The notes under the pieces: model-generated | What the model saw: the letters and a program-made list of their open reading frames with translations, nothing else | Database searches by the model: none | What the model was told of the DNA's origin: nothing | Made by a program: the position numbers and the translations under genes | Assembly (NCBI GenBank): GCA_035578155.1 | Contig: JAPWDM010000023.1 | Span: 6,130,154-6,194,153 of the forward strand | Origin: Brachynemurus nebulosus | Lineage: Eukaryota; Arthropoda; Insecta; Neuroptera; Myrmeleontidae | Direction: 5' to 3' | DNA length: 64,000 nt | Shown: one piece after another, positions 11,969 through 21,842 of the stretch | Numbering within the stretch: position 1 is the stretch's first letter | How the letters are laid out: every line of letters starts with the position of its first letter

Positions 11969-12150
11969 GTCACCATCAGACAGATAACAGCGTCGTCCAC
12001 TGAGTACCAACACATCATCATTCGTATTGGATCAAACATTCGATTCACCGTGTAGCAGATACATTCGTCGCACCAACTATCAAACTTAATTACATCAAAC
12101 GTTCGATCGAACGTTGGAAGGAACGTTCGTAGCATCGTGTAGAACCCGCT
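11969..12150 (-). mobile_element. Second Harbinger-type end, inverted
   Basis: The reverse complement of this 180-bp segment nearly equals 7813-7990, including AGCGGGTTCTACACGATGCT and the AACGTTCGATCGAACGTT palindrome. TAA follows at 12151-12153. It is one terminus of a related element. Its other terminus is not found, and copy A of the tandem duplication holds only the innermost 55-60 bp of it. Confidence 0.75.
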
Positions 12151-12463
12151 TAACTATATAGCCAATCTGGATATGCAAACATGTCCCAACATCACGGCAC
12201 AACCATCACTGTTTGCAGTGTATTAGTTTGGTGTTTTTTAGTAGTGTGCGTATTTACGCACACTACCGCAATACACGTATTACCAAAGAGAGCTGTTCAA
12301 CGTGTTCAACCAACAATGGCAACAATGTACATATAATGCACTGTGGGTTCGACGACGGACACGGACTGACTAATGCCTTAAGCTGTGACACATATCCAAA
12401 TGACTCCAAGCCAATTACATTTTTTTTATATTAGTTGGCTTCTAGTGTTCTATGGTATTATAA
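12151..12463. repeat. Inverted copy of 11886-11970 plus an 11-bp hairpin
   Basis: About 12365-12454 is the reverse complement of the segment starting ATAGAACACTAGAAGCCAAC at 11886 (also at 7641 in copy A). The two form arms around the Harbinger-type end. A perfect hairpin GTAGTGTGCGT / ACGCACACTAC with a 4-nt loop lies at 12241-12266. Confidence 0.6.
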
Positions 12464-13400
12464 ACATGATTATAACAACATAACCAAAATAACCAAAAAA
12501 AAAATATCAAAATAATTTTTTTCAAAACTTAATAGTAAAGAAGCATAAAAATTAGGTAACCAAAACCTTACTTTCCGAAAAAATTTCAAAGTATGTAAAA
12601 AAATTTTATATAGAATTTTCATCTGGTAAATTTAGTAAATATTTTTTTACTTTTTTAGAGAAAGATTCGAAATACAATACTATTTAGTGTATTGTAGGAT
12701 AACTATATTTTGACACAATCCGAACATATTTAAAAAAGAACTAGAACTTTATCTGAAAAACATTTATTTGAACGTAAACACAAAGAAAAAAATTCCAAAA
12801 ACCGGAATAAATGTTTTGTAAGAATTCGTCTGCAGTCTTGGAGAAGAGAATTAAAGCTGCAATAAATTCCTAAAAATCACGATATATGAACATATATTAA
12901 CAGGAAAATGCCTGAAGCGGTTTCGTGACACTTTTTTCAAAAAGTCGTACATATTTTGTGAAATTTAAAAGAATCCTATGTACGTTTCGTAGAAGTTCAA
13001 TTAATAAACATGTACTATTGTTTGTAATGGTTCTACCGTAAATTTTAAATAATAAAAATTTAAAATAAAAGATTATTTACTCTTTTTATTCCGTTTATCA
13101 CATGCAACTTTATTTACTACCATCTTTGGGGATTTTGAAAATGGATTTTTAAAACTATGGATAACTTATTAAACAAGGTCAAAAATAACAGTGAAACTCA
13201 AAACAGCTTAAATTATAAGTAATATTAATTTTTATTAATTTATAGTTGTTAATACACAAAAAAAAATAAAAATAATTAATGGGCTGAAAATTTTCAAAAA
13301 AATTAACTGACAATTAATAAAAAGGTTTCAATAAGATGACGTCCATCAGAGATTAGTCCGTTTTTTAGTAATGAGACTAACAGTAAATAAGATGTTGACA
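12464..13400. other. Unannotated A+T-rich stretch
   Basis: No gene, repeat pair or element recognised. Confidence 0.5.
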
Positions 13401-13650
13401 TTTAATGGGATTTCATGGTAGTGGCATAGCTACCGTTACTCCGATTTCGATTAAATTCATATGGAACCATCTATAGGAACCAAACTTGATAATTTCTGAA
13501 AATTTCATAGAAAAGAATTTAATGGTTCCGAAGTTATGCCACCTAGTGCAATTTAGTATACTAATGGAATGATATGGTAGCGGCGTACCTATCGTTACTC
13601 TGATTTCGATTAAATTCATAAGGGACCATCTAGGAACCAGACTATAATGA
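13401..13650. repeat. Diverged direct repeat, two copies
   Basis: About 13404-13490 and 13560-13645 share the order ATGGTAG-GGC, then TACC-TCGTTACTC, then GATTTCGATTAAATTCATA, then GGNACCATCTA, then GGAACCA. A third relative lies near 29545-29640. The sequence resembles decayed transposon-derived repeats common between insect genes. No family name can be given. Confidence 0.55.
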
Positions 13651-16600
13651 AAATTGCAAGTTCCCTGAATACGGCAACATACTTGAGAAAATATGCAATC
13701 TAATCATAAAATCGAGTAGAAAATATCCTTGATAATCCATTTTTGTACTCTCATTTAAATTTTCCCCCCCGCTAAACTACGATCCTACGGACGAATTTAC
13801 CAATGAAGAATCTCAAAATCTTAGATATTATCTGCAAAGAGATTTTAACATTTAAATAAAAATTCAATAAAAAAATTGCTTTTTTGTTTATTTAAAAACT
13901 TAAATTACTTTGATATTATGGCCTAGACTTTCATATATAGCGCCACATACAACTGGAACAAACTTTGAAATTGCCTCTCGGGGGCAAAGCATCTCTCATC
14001 TGAATATCCATTTTAGCAAATTTTCGGATCGGAAATTTAGTTATTTTTGTATTTTCGGAGATATCATTTCAAGTAAAGTCAACTGCAAACATAATTTATA
14101 TTCCTGAACATCTTCTGTAGTAAGCCCCGTAGCAAAAGTGCTAATGCCCCTCGAAGATTTCTTTTTTTTATCCAGTCCTTAATCTGTCACATTTTGCCAG
14201 TCCAAAGCTAGAATAAAGTGTGATGAGATTCAGAAATAAATATCATATAATTATGTAAATAATAAACAAATATTTTACTTCGCAAAGTACCACTTTTAAT
14301 TTTGAAACTGCGATAATATTGTTCCGAACAGTCAGTTCATTTATAAACATGCTTAAAACTTGTTGAAAAAATAGACTTTCTGGCTAAACAGACTAATTTA
14401 GTGGTAATCAAAGTACGTACCCATATATTTATAACTTTTAATCTCGCATTACAGCCTACTTATACGTTGAATGAGAAATATCCTTCTTTCTAGGGCTACA
14501 GAATTTTAATGTTGATACGATATGCCCGATATAAGTACTAACTATTGTAGATGTGTCATTGGAAGTACCAAATATTGTAAAAATTTTAGTTCACTTTTAG
14601 AAGGTTTAGTTCACTCGTTTAAAAATAAATTTTACCCTACGATCTTATAAAACTAGTGTATATAATATATTAATAAAATTATTGTAATTAAATATAACCT
14701 ATAACAGAAAAATAATAAATTATAGATATACGTAAATAATGAAAAAAAGACACATAATGATAAAGGACAATAACTAGAAATTAGAACTTCATTATTTTTG
14801 TTATTTAAGGAACTTCCATGGATATTTATACAAGAAAAATTAATTAATTTAAAATAAGACTTTTCCATTTTAGGATGAAAATATAACCTAATTTTGTCTG
14901 ATTACCAGCTGTTATACAAAATACGACCATTATTTTTTCCCCTATCCAAACACGTGATTCTTTGTTTTTGAATTAATATAATAGTCATAACCAATAACTG
15001 ATAAAATAGGTAATGCTAGGCGGGCTAGACCTATCCAAAGGGCGTATACATTATTATAGCATTGTAGTTATCTTTCTCTTTTTTGGTCATTTTAATGGAT
15101 TAGAAGAAAATAACACATCTCTTAATTCTTTTCCTCTAAATTAAATACAATGCATCTAAAAAAGATAACAATCTTTTCCAAACAATTGTGAATATTTTTA
15201 GTATATATTTGGTATATACTACAATAGTAGAAATTTATAAAAATTAATATTTAAGACATCGTTTCCTGATCGAGTCCTAAATAGTAGATTCTCCTCTTTT
15301 TGTTTTTTATTTCTTCCGAATTCTTGGTGCTAGGGGCGTATCAGTTCATTTAATTTAATAAATATGGAATTTTAAAACTTAATTAGGGTATTAAATGGAA
15401 GCTTAGATATCTTATATTAGATATCCAAACATATTTCGGAATAAATTCTTGGAATTTCGAGATAATTATGTAATTGAATATTCGCTACGAAATTCAATCT
15501 GTATAATACCAGTAGGTTTCGAAAGAGTACACCCACTTTGAAGAGTACGCCCTTCTTTTAAAAATGTACTCGCCTACCGAAACCCACTGGTTTCGGAGAT
15601 GTTTGTGTGTCCTAAAACATGTAGCTTTTGATATACGAGGTAGAGAGAGCCAACGCGCGATATATGATTTGTCATATTATGTGTATGTCAAAAAAATTAA
15701 AATTTTATTTCTTGCGATATTCGTAGCATTTTGCTTTAGTGACAGAAATTTTCTTTCTTCAGTTTCTTGAAATTACTAAGGATTTTTAATTCTTATGGTA
15801 CCTTACTGAAGTCATCGCGGCTTCTAACACCAGAAAAAATTATATAATACCAATAATCATTTTTAACGTGCTATAGGCATCATGAACCATGAAATTTTAA
15901 TGTGTTCGACATAAAATGTAACTTAGTAAAGTTACCGTCAACAGATAAACTTAGGTGGTTTTGACGGTAAAGAGTCCAGTCAGTGACGTAGGTGAGAAGT
16001 CAGCAATTAACAGTTAGGTTACGTTAGGTTATATGTATACAATACTGTCAGAAAGTTTGGAAGCAACTGTACGTTCTTGCATGCCTTTTGGGTGTTAGAT
16101 CTACTTTAGTTAAAGATAAACCCAGAATTCTAGATGATAAGCTTCTTTTCTAAATCATCCAATATTTGCTATAAAACTAAATTGCACGTTACACACCCCT
16201 CCAAACCAATAACCATGGTATTAATAAAAATGTTGTCAATATCTTTTCAACAATATAAATAGGAAGACATTAGGAGGGAAAAACTAAATAAAACCAATGA
16301 TGCGGAGGGAGACAGGAATAAGTGGTGCAAAATTCATGCGGTAAAAGGATCGGGGAGGGGGGGGTGAGGGTGGGGTAGGAGAAATCGAATAAGAATCATT
16401 ATTATGATTATAGGGAAGCAGTGGAAAGAAACTAAAAAAGTTTCCTAGTAAAATTTTGTACGAATGAAGAAATACTCATTTTCAAAGTGAATTCGATTGA
16501 AAGTTATTTTTATCACTTGACTAGTGATGATGGGAACGAAAAGTTAACTTGTTTCCGTAACAAAAAGTTTTACAATTTTACCGTTTGCACAATAAAAGAT

Positions 16601-16742
16601 AAAAAATTCCTGATCAAATAGAAAATATATAGTTATGTATGTATGTGGGTATGTATCCGACATGTCCTAGTTTTTGTAATTTACTTAATAATATCTTATA
16701 CATATATGCATACGTATAACATGCGTGAACAAAATTTCCACG
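13651..16742. other. Unannotated stretch with three small structures
   Basis: No gene is recognised in these 3 kb. Local structures are an inverted pair CCAGTAGGTTTCG / CGAAACCCACTGG (15509-15521, 15579-15591), a perfect 10-bp stem TTACCGTCAA / TTGACGGTAA (15932-15970), and a G-rich tract at 16352-16374. Confidence 0.5.
16352..16374 (+). other. G-quadruplex-type G tract
   Basis: Runs GGGG, GGGGGGGG, GGG and GGGG are separated by 1-3 bases. This meets the usual G3+ four-run pattern for a G-quadruplex on the plus strand. It is striking in such A+T-rich DNA. Confidence 0.6.
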
Positions 16743-16744
16743 TA

Positions 16745-17604
16745 AGGTAACGGGCCTAGTTTCTGACCTTTTAAGAGTGACGGCTGAGGTTAAACGACAG
16801 TAATAAATATAAGTTTAAACTTAAGAGACAATTAATAATTTTATCAACTAGTTTATGGCTTTCAAAATAAAGTCATACAAGTAAAATAATTATTTGAATT
16901 GAATTAATAATTTAAATTAATGTTTTAAAAATTGACAAAAAGGACCCAGTTTCTGACCTTCAAAATTTCTCATGTGACAGTTTTTGACCCTGACAGTGGC
17001 CTAGTTTCTGATCCTTAAATTTAAAAATACAGTTTTTTAAAATTTAATTTATAAATAATTTTTTATTGATAAAAATGAATGTTTAATGTTATATACGTTA
17101 TGAAAAATAACAAAAACTAATCGAAGATAACTATAAATAACAAAATAACTAACAAAAACTGGTTAGAATTTAATTGGGCCATACCACTTTAGAAGTGAGC
17201 CTAGTAATTGACCCTCATATTTCAATAATAAAAATCATTCTAAGGTATTTTATAAATATTTTAAAATAAATTTTAAACAAATATTAACCTGCTCATATAT
17301 TTTTAATTAAGTTTTCATACTTACATGATGAATATTGCACAGATCAAAATGAGTACTTTGTAACATAAACTGTTAGGAAACTACCAAAAAAATAGTTTTT
17401 ACACACATTTTAAACTTAAATTTTTTTTTTATTTAGTTAATATATTCTAAACTTTTTAAATTGCTGTTCATTAGACACAGAATAGATTACTTTAAATTAA
17501 GAATTTATTTTTTTTCTTATTTAAAATATAGTTTTTTTATTAATTTATAACAAAGTTGAAAAGTTCAGAAACTGGGCCAGGGTCAATTACCGGGTCTTTT
17601 ACCT
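16745..17604. mobile_element. TA-flanked element 1 (860 bp)
   Basis: Ends are AGGTAACGGGCCTAGTTTCT and (reverse complement) AGGTAAAAGACCCGGTAATT, with TA on each side (16743-16744, 17605-17606). The end motif CCTAGTTTCTGACC recurs inside near 16950, 17000 and 17200, and in inverted form near 17560. No coding capacity is visible. It belongs structurally with the elements at 20933, 28210, 49550 and 62882. A TA duplication points to the Tc1/mariner/pogo superfamily. Confidence 0.75.
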
Positions 17605-17815
17605 TATTTGAAAAATTGATTATTAGGTACTTTTAATTTTTAGTATATTATACACCAAGGGGCTAAAGTGTGAGTTTTAATCCCAAATGTAAAGTTTATT
17701 GTCAGAGGGCCTGTAAAGGTCCGAAGGAAACAATACACACGAGGAATTAAAAAAAAAAAGAAATAAATAAAAACACTTTAGTTCCGTGGTAATTTAAAAT
17801 TATAAAAATTTAAAA

Positions 17816-17951
17816 GAATAGTATATTGTGCAATAAGTGCGGGAAATTGTCGATTGCCCACGAAAGCGAAGTCGAGCGCACTCACTACGTTCGTGCGCTC
17901 ATTCGCTTGAGTCGGGCAATCGACAATCCCGCACGTGTTGCACATACTATT
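17816..17951. repeat. Foldback palindrome module
   Basis: Almost the whole 136 bp is an inverted repeat: AATAGTATATTGTGCAATAA with TTGCACATACTATT outside, ATTGTCGATTGCCC with GGGCAATCGACAAT (perfect) inside, and GAGCGCA with TGCGCTC near the centre. Open frames on both strands here are artefacts of the palindrome. The same outer sequence (AGTATATTGTACAATAAGTG) opens the foldback region near 40820. Confidence 0.8.
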
Positions 17952-18300
17952 TTTTATTACGAATTTCACATACTTTTTTCTATTATTATCACTTTTTTTG
18001 ACATTTTTATTACTTTTTAAAATAATATTTTTAAGTGTTCGTCTTTTTTTTCTGAATTAATTATCGTTTAAATTACTTTGTTGGTGGTTTCTATAGAAAT
18101 AATTACGAAATATTTATTAAATGAAAAATTAAGAGGCGGCTTTGCGTGTTTTGATTAAATTTTGCGTGTTTTATTGTCAATTTGCGTGGGTCAAGTTACT
18201 TTGGACACGCAAAAAAGTATGCGGGAAGAGTACAGTGGGCAAACAGCTATTTTGCGTACAGAAATGTGTGCGCCAAGTTAGTACTTCTCCCGCATGAGTA
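17952..18300. repeat. Probable body of the same foldback element
   Basis: A+T-rich sequence follows, then an inner inverted pair ATGCGGGAAGAGTAC / GTACTTCTCCCGCAT (about 18219-18233, 18281-18295) around GTACAG and GTGGGCAA words. The layout parallels 40960-41270, where TGGGAAATAATTTCCCA and GTGTGGGCAA occur. No ORF. Confidence 0.45.
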
Positions 18301-18573
18301 ATGTCATTTAATTTGTATGAAATAATATTATATCAAGTATACTTTGGATAAATCAATCGAATTGTACAATACAATATAACTGTTTGTCCTTATCTACAAG
18401 TTTGAATTTGTTTATTATTTTAAATTATCTAGCAACGCTATCTATTTAAATCACTTTTCGTTTGCCAATTGGTGATGCTTTAAAAATTCTGCTTGTTTAT
18501 TGGCTTAAAAGCGAAAGCTAAATTATTTTTAGTCCTTTGGGACTAAAGGTGGCGCTTTACTCCCAATTATGAG

Positions 18574-18772
18574 TAGGGTCGGATCTAGGAGGGGGCAGGC
18601 GGGGCACGTGCTCCAGGCGTCAGGTCTTGTGGACGCCAAAAGTAGGTATGTCACGTTTTTTTTTTGCTCGTCACTTGGTTTTTGGGAGGAATAAAGTTTG
18701 AAGGAAATATTTCTACAGGAGCGTCAATTTTCAACGCTGCCCCGGGCGCCACTTCGGCTATGTCCGGCCCTG
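18574..18772. mobile_element. Short hAT-like MITE
   Basis: Ends are TAGGGTCGGATCTAGG and (reverse complement) CAGGGCCGGACATAGC, with G+C-rich subterminal sequence in A+T-rich surroundings. The flanks ATTATG/TTTATG are similar but do not give a clean 8-bp duplication. The start resembles the CAGNCCCGGATCTA element at 24030. Confidence 0.5.
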
Positions 18773-20799
18773 AATTTATGAAGGACTAAATCCTGTATAT
18801 TATGAGGTACGAAATCATGTATTTAATTTTCGAAATTGCAAAAAATTTATTTATATAACATCTCATTAAGCAGACAAGAAGTTGAGGTCGAAGGTTCCTC
18901 TAGGAAGAAGACTGCAGATATTTGCAGATCTTCTCTAGGAAGAAGACAGCAGGCCATTTTTTTCACATTCCACACACGTCATAAAACAACAATGAAATAA
19001 AGGTGGGATTTCAGTCGGATTTCTGGTTCGAGTAACTCATTGTTAGGGTTCCGTAGACTCATTACGAATACATTTTTTTCCCGACGGTTTTGAGAAACTG
19101 GATAGTCAATACTCGAATTCGAGTCGATTCTCGAAAGGGATGTTTTAAATCTATTATGGATTCAAAGTGACAGCATTCTTGGAAATTATTTGTAGTTAGA
19201 ATTGTTTGAAGCTCTTTCATTATTCATTTGTTTCAATAAGGTAGAGTATATTTTATTTAAAGAAATAATAATTTCGCTAACTGTTTAATATTTCATGATA
19301 TTTACATTAACAATAATCCCCAAAAATTTATAATCCCACTGAACCCCATTACCATGACTATTCCTCGTCTCACCCCAACTACGTGTGATTAGCGATTATT
19401 TAATTTCGCAGTGTAGCTGTTGAAATGAATGAAAAGTTTCAGTAAGTAATTTGAAAATCTGTCTTGAATTTTACAATTTTTCTTACTTTTTGTTCGAGCA
19501 ATACTTTATCGAAAGAATTTCTTCGTTGTATAAAGATAGATGGATGATATAGAAAGAATGAACGAAAGAAGACATAATTCGTTCGATCGGTATTATTGAA
19601 TGGCTTACTTATCGACTAACCGTGACGCGGCGCGGCGCTCGGTGTGCGGTATGAAGAATTGAGAAAGGCGACAATCATTTTCTATTGTTCTCCAAAAAGT
19701 AGTTTGTACATATTAGGTACTCGATATGCGAGTATCTACCTATAGCATGGCCCCGTCACCGTCAAACTTATACATGCAGCAAGATAATGGAAAACGAAAA
19801 AAGGCGCCATCTAGACTTTTCAAAAAGATTTCCAGATTAATGTTCTTTTTACAAGTTAATTGTTATATACATATATACGTCTTGCGTCTTTTTATTATTG
19901 ATAGATTTTCTCAACTTTTTTTGTTCAATTTTTTCAGTTATTGAAATTTAAAAGAAAAATTACTTTTTAAAAAGAAGTATTGTCCGACAATGACGTGTTC
20001 ATTTTTCGGTATCATAGGTTTCTTTATCGTATCAATTTAAACAAGAACGAAAAGTCAATCAAAAGTGGCAATTTCGTTTAAAAATTGAAAAATGTGATTT
20101 CATGATGTAGGTGGAGGTTAAGATTCAAAAGCATGCATTCTTTTAGTAGGTAATATCGGCTAACAATCTGCTGAAACCGATTATTGCATTGTCAAAGGTT
20201 CACTTCAACATATGCAATTATTTTTACTTGGCCCTAAATTCAGGCAATCGACAGTACGTTCCCAATCGTCTCCGTACCTACTCTTCTTCATCTATAGAAA
20301 AACCTTGGTGAGTATTATCAGTCACAGAATTTAAACCCTCGATCTATCCGCCAGATAGGAAGCGACTCCAAAACTAAAATATTTTTCGTCAATATCATGA
20401 AATTGGTGTACACATATTTAGGTGTAAGTCAAAAATGTGTATGTGATAATTTCATTCAAAATATTAATCATTCAGAAAGTGTTTACTAATTATAATCTCT
20501 GAAAAGTGAATCATCAGACACGAAAATTCTAATATTAAATTTTCATTATTTCAAAATTTGTTAATCTAAATATAAACACATTCGTAAACAATATTATAAA
20601 TACATAAATATTCAATTAAGGGCCGGGGGGGGGGGGGGTAATGTATTTAAATTTTCTTTCTCATTTTTTTATTGTTTCATATAATTGTACATCTTAAGAT
20701 TGTTGTGTTAAAATTTGAAACAAATCGAAGTAAAACTAATTAAGACATAGAACTTTGAGCGTTTGTTGCTTCGATATGCTTTTGTATCCTTTCCAACAG
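18773..20799. other. Unannotated stretch; possible 5' gene region
   Basis: No gene is recognised with confidence. A direct repeat TCTAGGAAGAAGAC-GCAG lies near 18899 and 18934. A CpG-rich patch (about 19620-19652, GACGCGGCGCGGCGCTCGGT) precedes a short open frame from ATG at 19747 (MAPSPSNLYMQQDNGKRKKA). A strong donor word GTAAGTAA lies at 19442. These could be upstream exons of a host gene, but no protein family is recognised. A run of 14 G lies at 20625-20638. Confidence 0.35.
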
Positions 20800-20851
20800 G
20801 TACTTTGTGCTCTCGGAATCCCTAAATTATTTTATTCATCGATGGGTCTTT
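20800..20851 (+). other. Candidate 52-nt internal exon
   Basis: A pyrimidine-rich acceptor (TTGTATCCTTTCCAACAG, ending 20799) and a near-ideal donor (GTAAGTAT, from 20852) frame 52 nt. Two frames are open: VLCALGIPKLFYSSMGL and YFVLSESLNYFIHRWVF. No family is recognised. Splice-like words also arise by chance in A+T-rich DNA. Confidence 0.25.
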
Positions 20852-20932
20852 GTAAGTATACTAATGTATACTACAACTGCAATGACGTAGGTATTAGAAA
20901 GCTTTTTACATTTAATATTGGATTTTCAAGTA

Positions 20933-21840
20933 CCGTAAAACCGTCCAGATCCGGACACTTTTTTACATTTTTTGGTTAATTTTATATTTATAAATGTTTC
21001 CTTCATGGATATCGCCAATAAAAGTATTACCCTTAGAAAGAGTGTATATTATTTGTTATATCCCTGACCCATTTGTTTCACTATAAGTAAAAATAATAAA
21101 AAAAATAAAAAATAATTAGTAAGTGTTCGGGTCTACATCCTAAATCGGTCTTCACCCGGACGCTTACTTAAATAACGTAATAACATGCAAACTAACCTCT
21201 CTCGTCGTGGTTAGGACAGTGTTTTATATCGTCTGATTTCTCTGCACCTGTCAAAGATTTCAAAATATTTTGTGGGAAGGGAGAGGGGGCAATGCATAGT
21301 ATGCCTCTCTATGAAGTAAACACACGATATGCCACCAGAAGGAGGCATAAACCGCGTAATTCTGGGGGGAATATTAACGTATGGATAGTGGGAGTTATAG
21401 CTGGTGCGAATCGCGGCCATAGTGTAATAAACTGATGTGTCCGGGTTTAAACGGATATACATATATAGTAAGTATTTTTTTATGTATACATCGAATATAA
21501 CTTCAAACATCATTAAATGATGCGCGATAAAATTCTGAACACATACATATCAAAACTAAAACAATATGACAATTATGACGAAAATTACATGTCTAAGTTA
21601 GACACACATTTTATTTCTTTGAAAAGCTGGAGGATGGTAATCCTGTAAAATGAAATGGTAAAAATTGAAATCCGTAGTTTTTATTGGTACAGCTGTTTAG
21701 AGGATGTTTTTCTCTCTCTGATGACGTTAAGAACAAATGTTTACTGTTGCAGGTTAATGTAGAAATTATGTATTTATTTTGCAGATTGGTGCAAAGTGTC
21801 CGGGTCTAGACCCCCTGTTCGGGTCTAGACGGTTTTACGG
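20933..21840. mobile_element. TA-flanked element 2 (908 bp)
   Basis: Ends are CCGTAAAACCGTCCAGATCC and (reverse complement) CCGTAAAACCGTCTAGACCC, with TA at 20931-20932 and 21841-21842. A motif of the form GTGTCCGGGTCTAGAC occurs about six times: in both ends, twice as a palindrome near 21123-21163, near 21434 and near 21795. The middle (TTATATCCCTGACCC, an AATAATAAAA tract, then ACTTAAAT and AACTAACCT) is homologous to element 3 at 28210. The 100-residue minus-strand open frame shows no transposase signature. Confidence 0.82.
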
Positions 21841-21842
21841 TA

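Larger units (their letters stand above)
7778..12025. repeat. Tandem duplication, copy B, split by insertion
   Basis: The first 35 bp lie at 7778-7812. The remaining 698 bp lie at 11328-12025. Between them sits the Harbinger-type element plus one extra TTA. Past 12025 the copies part: copy A is cut off at CATTCGT, whereas copy B runs on into ATTGGATC and another Harbinger-type end (to 12150). Confidence 0.88.

Noticed and set aside
17778..18020. Overlapping open frames on both strands with CNKCGK / CNTCG motifs
   Set aside because: Both arise from one palindrome, and the Cys pairs are mirror images of the inverted repeat, not a zinc-binding domain.
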